A stretch of DNA of 64,000 bases from CANJIV01 sp046330225 (GCA_046330225.1 JAXLTD010000001.1:659697-723696); one strand, 5' to 3'; positions 41,417 through 50,492 are shown, numbered from the stretch's first letter. The notes: a model not told the origin generated them from the sequence alone. Translations and numbers: made by a program.

Positions 41417-42297
41417 CCTACCGTCGCCGCCCGAGCGCCCTGCACGCCGCCCGCGCCGGGGCCGGGATCGCCTACTGCGCCGCGCTGGGCGCCGCCGCCC
41501 TGCTCGCGGCCAGCCCGCTCGTGCTCGGGGGCGTCCTGCTCGCCATCGCCGGCGCGGGCGTTGCCGCCGGTGCCGGCTCGGACCTGCGGCGGGCCGCGCG
41601 GATCGCCGTGCCGCTCGGGCTGCTCATCGCGCTCGCCAACGCGCTGCTGATCCGCGACGGCCTCACGGTGATCTGGCGGTTCGGGGACGTGCCGCTCCTC
41701 GGGCCGCTCGACGTGACGCTCGAGGCGGCCGTCTCGGGCGCCGTCCTCGGCGTGCGCGCGGTCGCGATCGTGCTCGCCGCGTCGCTCTACGCCGTCGCGG
41801 TCGACCCCGACGAGGTGCTGCGGCTGTTTCGCCGCATCTCGTTCCGCTCGGCCCTGACGGCCACCCTGGCCACCCGGATGGTGCCGCTCCTGGCGCGCGA
41901 CGGCCGCCGGCTGGCCGATGCCCAGCGCGCCCGCCCGGGCCCGCCGGCGCCGCGCCTGGCGCTCGTCCGCGCCGTGAGCGCCGGCGCGCTGGACCGCGCG
42001 GTCGACGTGGCCGCCACGCTCGAGCTGCGCGGCTATGGCTCCGCCCGCCCGCCGGCCCGGGCGCCGCGCCCCTGGTCGCGCCACGACCTCGCGGTCGCCG
42101 CCGCGGCGGCGGCGATCCTCGCCCTGGCCGTGGCCGGCGCCGTCCTCGGCTGGGCGCCGTTCGCCGCCGGGGCGGACGGGGGCGCCGGGGCCGCCGGCCT
42201 GCACCTCGGGACGGGCGCGGGTGCCGTGGCGCTCGCGCTGGCCTTCCCGCTGGCCGCGCTCGCGCCCTTCCTCCAGCGCCGGGGGGTGGCGCGGTGA
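41413..42297 (+). CDS. ECF transporter T component (EcfT/CbiQ-like)
   Basis: A 294-aa transmembrane coupling subunit of an energy-coupling-factor importer. N-terminal helices (AYCAALGAAALLAASPLVL, IAVPLGLLIALANALLI) precede the cytoplasmic coupling region with SALTATLATRMVPLLARDGR and the family Ala-Arg-Gly-type motif region DAQRARPGPP and LELRGYGSARP. Two more helices close the protein. GTG 41413 overlaps the lipoprotein stop and the gene is coupled to ecfA in the same way. Confidence 0.9.
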   Translation: MTYRRRPSALHAARAGAGIAYCAALGAAALLAASPLVLGGVLLAIAGAGVAAGAGSDLRRAARIAVPLGLLIALANALLIRDGLTVIWRFGDVPLLGPLDVTLEAAVSGAVLGVRAVAIVLAASLYAVAVDPDEVLRLFRRISFRSALTATLATRMVPLLARDGRRLADAQRARPGPPAPRLALVRAVSAGALDRAVDVAATLELRGYGSARPPARAPRPWSRHDLAVAAAAAAILALAVAGAVLGWAPFAAGADGGAGAAGLHLGTGAGAVALALAFPLAALAPFLQRRGVAR

Positions 42298-44015
42298 GCG
42301 CCGCGCTGGCCTTCGAGCGTTTCAGCTACCGCTACCCGGGCGCTGCGACGCCCGCGCTGCAGGCCGTGGATCTGGCGGTGGCGCCCGGCGAGCTCGTCGT
42401 CCTCGCCGGGGCGTCTGGCAGCGGCAAGTCCACGCTCCTGCGGGCCGGCTGCGGCCTGGCCCCGCACTTCCACGGGGGCGAGGCCGCCGGGCGGGTCCGC
42501 GCCGCTGGGCTCGACCTGCGCACGCACGGCCCGAAGGACCTCGGCGGCCGCGTCGGCGTGCTGCTGCAGGATCCGGAGACCCAGATCGTCATGGGCTCCG
42601 TGCGCGCCGAGCTCGCCTTCGGCCTGGAGAACCGCGGCCTGCCCGCGGGCGCTGTCGCCCGGGAGGTCGAGGAGGTGGCGCTGGCCCTCGGGATCGGCGC
42701 GCTGCTTGACCGCCCGACCCACGAGCTCTCCGGAGGCGAGCTGCAGCGGGTCGCGCTCGGCGCCGCCGTGGCCGGCCGGCCCCCGCTGCTCCTGCTCGAC
42801 GAGCCGTCCTCCCAGCTCGATCCGGTGGCGGGCGACGAGCTCGTCTGGCTCATCCGGCGGCTCAACGAGCAGTGGGGCGCCGCGGTCGTCCTCGCCGAGC
42901 ACCGCCTCGAGCGCGTGCTCGCGGCCGCCGACCGGGTCGTCGCGCTCGCCGACGGGCGGATCGTCTGCTCGGCGCCCCCGCGAGACTTCCTCACCTGGGC
43001 CGCGTCCGCCGCGCCCGAGCTGCTGCCGCCGGCGGCGTCGATGTGCGCCGCCGCCGGGCTGCGGCCGCTGCCGGCCGGCGTCAAGGCCGCCCGCGCCGCG
43101 CTCCGGGCTGCCGGCTTCGAGCCGGCCGTGCCCGACGCGCCTGCCGCGGCGCCCGCCCCGGCTGCGCCCGCCCGCCGGGCCGGCCGGCTCCGCGGCCCCG
43201 CGCCGGCCTTGCGCCTGCGCCGGATCTGGCACGAGCTTCCCGGCGGCCGGACGGTGCTGCGCGACGTGTCCCTGGACGTCGCGGCGGGGGAGCGCGTGGC
43301 GCTCATGGGGCGCAACGGGGCCGGGAAGTCCACGCTGCTGCGCCACGCCGCCGGGCTGACGGCGCCGACCCGCGGGACGGTGCAGGCGCCCGGCCGGGTG
43401 GCGCTGCTGCTCCAGACGCCCGGCGACTACCTCGTGCACGAGCGGGCCGGGGACGAGGCGAGCGCGGAGGCGCTGGCCGCCGCCGGCCTCGCCGGGCTGG
43501 CCGATCGTCATCCGCGCGACCTATCCGGCGGCGAGCGCCAGCGGCTTGCGCTCGCGGTCGTGACCGATCCCGCCGCGGGAGCGCCGGGGGCCGTGCTGCT
43601 CGACGAGCCGACGCGGGGGATGGACGCGGCCCGCCGGGACGATCTCGTCGCACGGCTGGCCGCGCTGGCGGCCGCCGGCGCCGCGGTCGTCGTGGCGACG
43701 CACGACCCCGAGCTCGCGGCCGCCACGGCCGACCGGGTGGTGCTGCTCGGCGAAGGCGCCGTGCTGGCCGACGCGCCCGCGGCGGAGGTGCTGGCCGACG
43801 GCTGGTACTTCGCGACCGAGACCGCCCGGGTGCTCGGCGGCCGCGGCGGCGCGCTGCTGCCCGCCGACGGAGCCGCGGTCCTGCGGGCCGGCCTCGGGCT
43901 CGCCGGCCCGAACGGACTGCCGGCCCCTGGCGGCGACGCCGGCCGCCGCGCCGGCGCTCCCGCCGCCGCGCCGGCCCTGGGCTCGGCCGCCCCGGTTCCG
44001 GGGGCAGCGCCGTGA
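42294..44015 (+). CDS. Two-domain ECF transporter ATPase (EcfA-EcfA' fusion)
   Basis: A 573-aa protein with two ABC ATPase domains in one chain. Domain 1: Walker A GASGSGKSTLLRAG, Q-loop LLQDPETQIVMGSV, signature LSGGELQRVALG, Walker B LLLLDEPSSQLDP, H-loop AEHRLER. Domain 2: Walker A GRNGAGKSTLLRHAAG, signature LSGGERQRLAL, Walker B AVLLDEPTRGMDAA, H-loop ATHDPE. Q-loop 1 with the QDPETQ motif is typical of ECF importers. Both sites look competent. The C-terminal tail is Pro/Ala-rich. Confidence 0.92.
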   Translation: MSAALAFERFSYRYPGAATPALQAVDLAVAPGELVVLAGASGSGKSTLLRAGCGLAPHFHGGEAAGRVRAAGLDLRTHGPKDLGGRVGVLLQDPETQIVMGSVRAELAFGLENRGLPAGAVAREVEEVALALGIGALLDRPTHELSGGELQRVALGAAVAGRPPLLLLDEPSSQLDPVAGDELVWLIRRLNEQWGAAVVLAEHRLERVLAAADRVVALADGRIVCSAPPRDFLTWAASAAPELLPPAASMCAAAGLRPLPAGVKAARAALRAAGFEPAVPDAPAAAPAPAAPARRAGRLRGPAPALRLRRIWHELPGGRTVLRDVSLDVAAGERVALMGRNGAGKSTLLRHAAGLTAPTRGTVQAPGRVALLLQTPGDYLVHERAGDEASAEALAAAGLAGLADRHPRDLSGGERQRLALAVVTDPAAGAPGAVLLDEPTRGMDAARRDDLVARLAALAAAGAAVVVATHDPELAAATADRVVLLGEGAVLADAPAAEVLADGWYFATETARVLGGRGGALLPADGAAVLRAGLGLAGPNGLPAPGGDAGRRAGAPAAAPALGSAAPVPGAAP

Positions 44016-45826
44016 GCTGGATCCCGGCGTCGCTCGTCGTCCTCGGGGCCGCCCTGGCCGCCGGCTTCGCCTGGTACGAGCGCACGCGCCCGTCGAGCCG
44101 GATGCTCGCCCTCGTGGCCACGCTCGCCGCCCTGGCGGCCGCCGGCCGGGTGGCGTTTGCCCCCATCCCGAACGTCAAGCCGACCACCGACATCGTCCTC
44201 ATCGCCGGCTTTGCCCTCGGCGGGGCGCCCGGCCTGGCGGTCGGCGCCTTGGCGGCGCTGGCCTCGAACTTCTTCTTCGGGCAGGGCTACTGGACGCCGT
44301 GGCAGATGGCGGCCTGGGGCCTGGTCGGGCTGCTTGGCGCCGCCCTCGCCCGCGCGACCGGGCGGCGCCTGGGACGGGCCGGGCTCGCCGCGGCCTGCGG
44401 CGTGGCCGGCGCGGCGTTCGGCGTGGTCATGAACCTCTCGACGTGGGTGAGCCTGGGCGGCAGCCACACGCTGGGGGAGTTCCTGGCGATCAGCGGCGCC
44501 GCGGCGCCATTCGACGCGGCTCACCTGCTCGGCAATGTGCTCTTCTGCCTCGCGTTCGGCCCGGCCCTGCTGCGGGCGATCGAGCGGTTCCGGCTGCGCT
44601 CGGAGGTGACGTGGCTCGACGACGACGCGGCGCCGGCGCCCGCCGCGCCCGGCTCGGCCGCGCCCGGCAGCGTGGCGCGCGGGCCGGCGGCGGTCGCGGT
44701 GCTGGCGGCCCTGGCGCTGGCCGGCGTGGCGCTGGCCGCGCCCGCGCCCGCCCGGGCGGCCTCCGCCTCGGCCCGCTACGTCACGCGGGCCCAGAACCGC
44801 GACGGCGGGTTCGGTGCGGCGCCGGGCGCCGCCTCGAGCCAGCTGCAGACGGGCTGGGCGGCGCTCGGGCTGGCCGCCGCCGGCCGCAACCCGCTCGACG
44901 TCCGCCGGGCCGGACGGAGCCCGGTCACCTTCATCCGCCGCGGGCTCGCGGGCCTGCACGACACCGGCGACCTCGAGCGCACGGTGCTCGTGCTCGCCGC
45001 CGCCGGGGTCTCGCCGCGGGCGTTCGGGGGCCGCGATCTCGTGGGCACCCTCCTGAGCCGCCAGCGTCCCGACGGCTCCTTCGGCGGGTTCGTGAACTGG
45101 ACCGCCTTCGGCGTGCTGGCCCTCCGCGCCGTCGGCCAGCGATCGTCCGCCGCCCCGGTGCGGCGGGCCGCGGCGTGGATCCTGCGCCAGCAGAACGCCG
45201 ACGGCGGCTGGTCGTTCGCCCGCCGCGGCGCGCCGAGCGGCGTCGACGACACGAGCGCGCCGGTGCAGGCCCTCGTGGCGGCCGGACGCCGCGGCGCCGC
45301 CACGAGCCGCGCGCTGCGGTTCCTGCGCCGCGCGCAGAACGCCGACGGCGGCTTCCCGCTCTCGCCGGGCGGCGCCTCGAATGCCCAGTCGACCGCCTGG
45401 GCGATCCAGGGGGCGATTGCCGGCGGCGCGAGCGCCGACGGCCTGCGGCGCGCCGGGGCGACCCGGCCGGCCCCGGCGTACCTGCGCTCCCTCGTCGCGG
45501 CCGACGGCAGCGTCCGCTACTCCCGGGTGAGCGGCCAGACCCCGGTCTGGGTGACCGCACAGGCCCTGGTGGCGTTCGCCCGGACGCCCTTCCCGCTCCC
45601 GCCGGTCCCGCGGGCGCGGGCCGCCGACCGGTCCGCGCCCGCCGCCTCGGCTCCGGCCGGCGCGCCCGCCAGCGCGCCCGCTGAGGCCCCCGCTGCCGCC
45701 GGTGCGCGGCCCGCCCGGCCGCGCCGCCGGGGCGCGCGGTCCGCCGGGCTGCCGCGGGCGGAGGTGCTGGCGCTCGCCCGTGCCGCCGGGGCCGCGGCGG
45801 CCCTGATCATCGCCCCGTCGCCGTGA
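44012..45826 (+). CDS. ECF S component fused to an alpha/alpha-toroid (transcobalamin-like) domain
   Basis: A 604-aa fusion. Residues 1-200 form a six-helix S component (VAFAPIPNVKPTTDIVLIAG, FFFGQGYWTPWQMAAWGLVG, HLLGNVLFCLAFGPALLRAI). After a linker and another membrane or signal-like helix (about 225-250), residues about 255-520 contain prenyltransferase/squalene-oxidase-type repeats: AQNRDGGFGAAPG, RQRPDGSFGGF, RQQNADGGWSFA, RAQNADGGFPLSPGG. A Pro/Ala linker and a last helix finish the protein. The toroid should face outside. The same fold is the alpha domain of intrinsic factor/transcobalamin, so it may capture cobalamin for the S component. Confidence 0.85.
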   Translation: MSWIPASLVVLGAALAAGFAWYERTRPSSRMLALVATLAALAAAGRVAFAPIPNVKPTTDIVLIAGFALGGAPGLAVGALAALASNFFFGQGYWTPWQMAAWGLVGLLGAALARATGRRLGRAGLAAACGVAGAAFGVVMNLSTWVSLGGSHTLGEFLAISGAAAPFDAAHLLGNVLFCLAFGPALLRAIERFRLRSEVTWLDDDAAPAPAAPGSAAPGSVARGPAAVAVLAALALAGVALAAPAPARAASASARYVTRAQNRDGGFGAAPGAASSQLQTGWAALGLAAAGRNPLDVRRAGRSPVTFIRRGLAGLHDTGDLERTVLVLAAAGVSPRAFGGRDLVGTLLSRQRPDGSFGGFVNWTAFGVLALRAVGQRSSAAPVRRAAAWILRQQNADGGWSFARRGAPSGVDDTSAPVQALVAAGRRGAATSRALRFLRRAQNADGGFPLSPGGASNAQSTAWAIQGAIAGGASADGLRRAGATRPAPAYLRSLVAADGSVRYSRVSGQTPVWVTAQALVAFARTPFPLPPVPRARAADRSAPAASAPAGAPASAPAEAPAAAGARPARPRRRGARSAGLPRAEVLALARAAGAAAALIIAPSP

Positions 45827-45868
45827 GCCCCGAGTCCGAATCGGAAAGTCGCTAGCGTTCCCGCCCCG

Positions 45869-46999
45869 ATGAAGGTCGCCGCCGTCAAGGAGCACGCCGC
45901 CGGAGAGGCCCGCGTGGCGCTCGTACCCGAGGTTGTGCGCAAGCTCACGAGCGCCGGGCACGAGGTGCTGGTCGAGTCCGGCGCCGGCGACGGCGCCCTG
46001 ATCCCGGACGCGCTGTTCGCCGACGCCGGCGCCACGCTGACCTCCGACCAGGACGCCCTCTGGGGCGCCGACGTCGTCGTCAAGGTCGCGCCCCCGAGCG
46101 CCGAGGAGGCCGCCAAGCTCGGGCCCGACAGCGTCCTGATCGGCTTCCTGGCCCCGCTCACGAACGGCGAGGGCGTCAAGGCGATCGCCGCCTCGGGCGC
46201 CACCGCGTTCGCCCTCGAGGCCGTGCCGCGCATCTCCCGCGCCCAGTCGATGGACGCGCTCTCGTCGCAGAGCAACGTCGCCGGATACCGGGCCGCCCTG
46301 CTCGGCGCCCAGCTCATGGGCCGCTTCTACCCGATGCTCATGACCGCGGCGGGCACGATCCGCCCGGCGAAGGTCATGGTGCTCGGCGCCGGCGTGGCCG
46401 GGCTGCAGGCGATCGCCACGGCCCGCCGCCTCGGCGCGATCGTGTCGGCCTTCGACGTGCGCGCCGCCGTCAAGGAGCAGGTCGAATCCCTCGGCGCGAC
46501 GTTCGTCGAGCTCGACCTCGGGGAGGACGCCGAGGACGAGGGCGGCTACGCCAAGGAGCTCACGCCCGCCCAGCAGGAGCTGCAGCGCACCAAGCTCGCC
46601 GAGGCGATGGCGGACATCGACGTCGTCATCACCACCGCGCTCATCCCCGGCCGGCCGGCGCCGCTGCTCGTCACCGAGGCCGCCGTCGAGGGCATGAAGC
46701 CCGGCTCGGTGATCATCGACCTGGCCGGCGAGGCCGGGGGCAACTGCGCCCTCACCGAGCCCGGCGAGACCGTCGTCAAGCACGACGTCACGATCGCCGC
46801 GCCGACGAACCTGCCCGCCACGATGGCCGAGCACGCCAGCCAGCTCTACGCCCGCAACATCCAGGCGCTCCTGGGCCTCATGACGGGCGAGGACGGCGCG
46901 CTGAACCTGGACTTCGACGACGAGATCATCGCCGGCGCCTGCGTCACGCGCGGCGGCGAGATCGTCCACGAGGGCGCCAAGGCCGCGGCCGGCGCCTAG
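45869..46999 (+). CDS. pntAA: NAD(P) transhydrogenase subunit alpha 1
   Basis: A 376-aa cytoplasmic NAD(H)-binding domain (dI) of the proton-translocating transhydrogenase. It opens MKVAAVKEHAAGEARVALVP, has the alanine-dehydrogenase-like segment RAQSMDALSSQSNVAGYRAA and the nucleotide fold VMVLGAGVAGLQAIATARRL. In this three-subunit form the membrane helices are in the next two genes. The operon pntAA-pntAB-pntB would adjust NADPH supply alongside the Zwf pathway in this organism. Confidence 0.95.
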   Translation: MKVAAVKEHAAGEARVALVPEVVRKLTSAGHEVLVESGAGDGALIPDALFADAGATLTSDQDALWGADVVVKVAPPSAEEAAKLGPDSVLIGFLAPLTNGEGVKAIAASGATAFALEAVPRISRAQSMDALSSQSNVAGYRAALLGAQLMGRFYPMLMTAAGTIRPAKVMVLGAGVAGLQAIATARRLGAIVSAFDVRAAVKEQVESLGATFVELDLGEDAEDEGGYAKELTPAQQELQRTKLAEAMADIDVVITTALIPGRPAPLLVTEAAVEGMKPGSVIIDLAGEAGGNCALTEPGETVVKHDVTIAAPTNLPATMAEHASQLYARNIQALLGLMTGEDGALNLDFDDEIIAGACVTRGGEIVHEGAKAAAGA

Positions 47000-47020
47000 G
47001 AAACGCAAGGAGCCCGACCC

Positions 47021-47335
47021 ATGCTCGTCACCAACCTCGCGATCCTGGTGCTGGCCGGCTTCGTCGGCTTCGCCGTGATCTCGAAGGTCCCGAACACGCT
47101 GCACACCCCGCTCATGTCCGGGACCAACGCGATCCACGGGATCGTGATCCTCGGCGGCCTGCTCGTGCTCGGCCTCTCGGGCGATGGCGTGCTCAACAAG
47201 ATCCTGCTGGTCATTGCAATCGCCTTCGGCACCATCAACGTCGTCGGCGGCTTCCTGGTCACCGACCGGATGCTCGCGATGTTCAAGGGCAAGTCGCCGG
47301 GCAAGGCGGCGGCGAAGGACGAGGAGGGCTCGTGA
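47021..47335 (+). CDS. pntAB: NAD(P) transhydrogenase subunit alpha 2 (membrane)
   Basis: A 104-aa membrane subunit with three helices: LAILVLAGFVGFAVISKVP, IHGIVILGGLLVLGL, and ILLVIAIAFGTINVVGGFLV. The signature TLHTPLMSGTNAIHGI is typical of the proton-channel domain. A good ribosome-binding site (AAGGAG) lies 9 bp before the ATG, 21 bp after pntAA. The stop overlaps the pntB GTG by four bases. Confidence 0.93.
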   Translation: MLVTNLAILVLAGFVGFAVISKVPNTLHTPLMSGTNAIHGIVILGGLLVLGLSGDGVLNKILLVIAIAFGTINVVGGFLVTDRMLAMFKGKSPGKAAAKDEEGS

Positions 47336-48765
47336 GCGCGGTCCCGGTCGCCACGTCCTTCCTGCAGGACCAGAACTTCATCGACGTCTGCTACATCGTC
47401 GCGTTCGGCCTGTTCATCTACGGCCTCATGGGCCTGACCGGCCCGCGGACGGCGGTGCGCGGCAACGCAATCGCCGCCGTCGGCATGGCGATCGCGGTCG
47501 TCGCGACGCTGCTCACCGACGGGATGGGCAACTGGGGCCTGATCATCCTCGGCATCGCGATCGGCACCGCGGTCGGCATCCCGGCGGCGCGCAACGTGAA
47601 GATGACCGCGATGCCCCAGATGGTGGCGCTCTTCAACGGCGTCGGCGGCGGCGCGGTGGCGCTCATCGCCTGGGTCGAGTTCCGCGAGACCGGCGGCTTC
47701 GAGGGGGAGGCCACCTACATCGCGATCTTCACGCTGTTCGCGGCGATCGTCGGCTCGGTGTCCTTCTGGGGCTCGAACATCGCCTTCGGCAAGCTCCAGG
47801 AGATCCTGCCCGGCCGGCCGATCACGCTCGGCCCCGTGCAGCAGGTCGTCAACCTCGCGCTGCTCGTGGTCGCCATCGCGCTCTCGGTCCTCATCGCCGC
47901 GGGCGAGACGAGCGAGCTGCTCATCATCGGCGTGCTCGTCGCCTCGGCGCTCCTGGGGATCTTCGTCGTGCTGCCGATCGGCGGCGCCGACATGCCCGTG
48001 GTGATCTCGCTGCTCAACGCCTTCACCGGGCTGAGCGCGGCTGCGACGGGCATCGCCCTGAACAACACGGCGCTGATCGTGGCGGGGATGATCGTCGGCG
48101 CCTCGGGCACCATCCTCACCCGGCTCATGGCCGAGGCCATGAACCGCTCGATCCCGAGCATCGTGGCCGGGGGATTCGGCGGCGGGGCGGAGGCGGCCGT
48201 CGCCTCCGGCGGCCCGGGCCTCCCGGAGGGCGCGACCGTGCGCTCGACCTCGGCGGCCGACGTGGCGATCCAGCTCTCCTACGCCCGCAAGGTCGTGGTC
48301 GTCCCCGGCTACGGCATGGCCGTCGCCCAGGCCCAGCACGCCGTGCGCGAGCTGGCCAAGGAGCTCGAGGCACGGGGGGTGGAGGTCACGTACGCGATCC
48401 ACCCGGTGGCCGGCCGCATGCCGGGCCACATGAACGTCCTGCTGGCCGAGGCCGACGTGCCCTATGACCAGCTCAAGGAGATGGACGACGCCAACCCCGA
48501 GTTCGACCGCACCGACGTCGCCCTGGTCATCGGAGCCAACGACGTCACGAACCCGGCGGCGAACACGAACCCGGAGAGCCCGATCTACGGGATGCCGATC
48601 CTCGAGGTCAACCACTCGGGGTCGGTCATCGTGCTCAAGCGGTCGATGAACCCCGGCTTTGCCGGCATCGACAACGAGCTCTACTACGACCCGAAGACGA
48701 CGATGCTGTTCGGCGACGCGAAGGCCTCGGTCCAGGAGGTCGCGGAGGAAGTCAAGGCGCTGTAG
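47332..48765 (+). CDS. pntB: NAD(P) transhydrogenase subunit beta
   Basis: A 477-aa subunit with about nine membrane helices in residues 1-285 and a C-terminal NADP(H)-binding domain (dIII). That domain contains KVVVVPGYGMAVAQAQHAVR, IHPVAGRMPGHMNVLLAEA, ALVIGANDVTNPAANTNPES and VIVLKRSMNPGFAGIDN. Length and motif order are normal. It completes the three-gene transhydrogenase operon. Confidence 0.95.
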   Translation: MSAVPVATSFLQDQNFIDVCYIVAFGLFIYGLMGLTGPRTAVRGNAIAAVGMAIAVVATLLTDGMGNWGLIILGIAIGTAVGIPAARNVKMTAMPQMVALFNGVGGGAVALIAWVEFRETGGFEGEATYIAIFTLFAAIVGSVSFWGSNIAFGKLQEILPGRPITLGPVQQVVNLALLVVAIALSVLIAAGETSELLIIGVLVASALLGIFVVLPIGGADMPVVISLLNAFTGLSAAATGIALNNTALIVAGMIVGASGTILTRLMAEAMNRSIPSIVAGGFGGGAEAAVASGGPGLPEGATVRSTSAADVAIQLSYARKVVVVPGYGMAVAQAQHAVRELAKELEARGVEVTYAIHPVAGRMPGHMNVLLAEADVPYDQLKEMDDANPEFDRTDVALVIGANDVTNPAANTNPESPIYGMPILEVNHSGSVIVLKRSMNPGFAGIDNELYYDPKTTMLFGDAKASVQEVAEEVKAL

Positions 48766-48789
48766 GCGCGGGGCGGGGCCGGCGGGCCG

Positions 48790-49341
48790 CTACTCCGGCC
48801 CGTCGTCGGCCGGGCGGATCGAGATCTCGATCCCCTGCTCGCGCCGCGTGGACTCGAGCAGCGCGTCGAGGGCGTCGGCCGACATGCCCTCGGGGAGGAT
48901 GACCTCGACGAGCATCGCGGCGAGCTCTTCCGTGTCGTCGCCGCCGTCGAGCTTGCGCTGGTTGAGGTCGACGATGTTGACCTCGTGCACCGCGAGCGCC
49001 TCGCTGAACGCGTGGATCACGCCGGGCCGGTCGACCCCGTGGACGGTGAGGACGTGGGTGGGGTCGGGCGGCGCGAGCGACGCCGCGTCGGCCTCGTCGA
49101 CCTCGGTGATCGCCACCACGTCCAGGCCGACCCGCCGCCCGGTCGATTCCAGGTCGCGGCGCACCGCGGCGACGTCGACGGTGTCGTCGGAGGTCGCCAT
49201 CAGCGTCATCGTGAAGCGTCCGCGCAGGATCGTCATCTGGGCGTCGGCGACGTTGAGCCCGCCGTCGGTGAGGCAGCGGGTCATCGAGGCGACGAGTCCG
49301 GGGCGGTCGGGGCCGATGGCGGAGACGGCGAAGTGGCGCAT
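48790..49341 (-). CDS. Two-ACT-domain protein (GcvR-like)
   Basis: A 183-aa protein made of two ACT domains: FAVSAIGPDRPGLVASMTRC then LNVADAQMTILRGRFTMTLM, and HVLTVHGVDRPGVIHAFSEA then VNIVDLNQRKL. The arrangement matches GcvR-type regulators, which sense an amino acid (glycine in E. coli) and act on a partner protein. No partner is evident here. ATG 49341 is used; the longer upstream reading is non-coding. Confidence 0.82.
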   Translation of the reverse strand: MRHFAVSAIGPDRPGLVASMTRCLTDGGLNVADAQMTILRGRFTMTLMATSDDTVDVAAVRRDLESTGRRVGLDVVAITEVDEADAASLAPPDPTHVLTVHGVDRPGVIHAFSEALAVHEVNIVDLNQRKLDGGDDTEELAAMLVEVILPEGMSADALDALLESTRREQGIEISIRPADDGPE

Positions 49342-49382
49342 TGCGCGGGCCAGCATATGCGCCCGGCGGCCGCCGCGGGCGA

Positions 49383-50453
49383 TCAGGCCGCCGCCGCGGT
49401 CCCCTGCCACGGAGCCACGGCGTGCGCGACGTCGGCGGGGGCTCCCGCGACCACGACGTACTCGACGTTGCGCAGCCGGCCGACCTGGCCGACCCGCCGG
49501 CCGTCCGGGTCGTGAATCCCGATCCGGGCGCCGACGTAGCGGGCGGAGTCGAAGGCGAGCACCGCGACCTCGCCGCGCGGCGCGCACAGCTCGACGAGGT
49601 CCTCGAGCGAGAGCCACGCCTCGTCGCTGTAGGAGAGCACGACGAGGCGCGCCGGGACGGCCGCGACGACGTGGGCGAGCGCATCCCGGAACCGTGGCTT
49701 GGAGTTGAACGGGCTGCGCCGGGCGGGATCGCGGCAGTCCTCGCGCTTGCAGGCCACGCCGTAGTGCGGCGGCGCGTCGCCGAGCGCGATCGTCTCCCAC
49801 ACGTGGTAGTTGCCGCGGTAGCTGTGCTGGTTGTACGGCGGATCGAGGTAGGCGAGGTCGGCCTCCGGCAGCGACGCGGCGAGCGCGACCGCGTCCCCGT
49901 GGACCGCGGCGCCGGGGCCGGGGAGGAGCGCCGGCTCGCGCAGCTCCAGCGCGCCGCGGGCGCGCGGGGCCCAGGCCTTGAGGTAGGCCATCTGGACCCC
50001 GGCCGTCGAGTCGACCCGGTCGGCAGCCTCGATGAGGCTGGTCAGGAGCACGGGCTCGAGCGACGACCCGGCGTGCTCGGCGGCGATGGCCGCCCGGATG
50101 GCGTCGACGCGCTGCCCGTTGCGCGGCTGCAGAAAGCGGGACTGGCGGCAGAACGTCTCGGTCACGTAGCCGTCGATCCCGGGCAGGGCGTTCAGGCGCG
50201 CGAGCTCGGACCGCAGGGCGGCCTGGTCCACCGCGGCGGCGTCGGCCTCGACGTAGCAGCGCGCGAACACGTGGGCGTAGGCGGCGCTGTCCACGGCGGT
50301 GACGTGCACGCCGAGGGCCTTGAAGGCCTGCGCCACGCGGGTCGTGCCGGTGAACAGGTCGATGGCGCTGCGCGCGCCCGACCGGGCGCAGATCTCCGCC
50401 AGGGCCGGCACGAGCCGCCGCTTGGAGCCCAGGTACTTGATCACGGCCGCCAC
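49383..50453 (-). CDS. Adenine-specific DNA methyltransferase (D12/Dam-like)
   Basis: A 356-aa class-D N6-adenine methyltransferase. The N-terminal AdoMet region reads KYLGSKRRLVPALAE and IDLFTGTTRVAQAFK, and the catalytic motif is YLDPPYNQHSYRGN (DPPY). No cognate restriction gene is adjacent, so it may be an orphan methylase with a regulatory or protective role. The GTG start is at 50453. The target sequence cannot be told from the protein. Confidence 0.88.
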   Translation of the reverse strand: MAAVIKYLGSKRRLVPALAEICARSGARSAIDLFTGTTRVAQAFKALGVHVTAVDSAAYAHVFARCYVEADAAAVDQAALRSELARLNALPGIDGYVTETFCRQSRFLQPRNGQRVDAIRAAIAAEHAGSSLEPVLLTSLIEAADRVDSTAGVQMAYLKAWAPRARGALELREPALLPGPGAAVHGDAVALAASLPEADLAYLDPPYNQHSYRGNYHVWETIALGDAPPHYGVACKREDCRDPARRSPFNSKPRFRDALAHVVAAVPARLVVLSYSDEAWLSLEDLVELCAPRGEVAVLAFDSARYVGARIGIHDPDGRRVGQVGRLRNVEYVVVAGAPADVAHAVAPWQGTAAAA

Positions 50454-50492
50454 GGTAGACGGCGCCGCCGACGGGCCGACCTGCCGCGGCGC

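Noticed and set aside
43508..47137. 1209-codon minus-strand frame opposite the ECF genes and pntAA
   Set aside because: It is only the antisense of well-supported genes; the length reflects the lack of AT-rich stops in GC-rich DNA.
49383..50453. Restriction-modification system
   Set aside because: The adenine methyltransferase has no adjacent endonuclease; the next genes are a VapBC pair and an ACT-domain protein.
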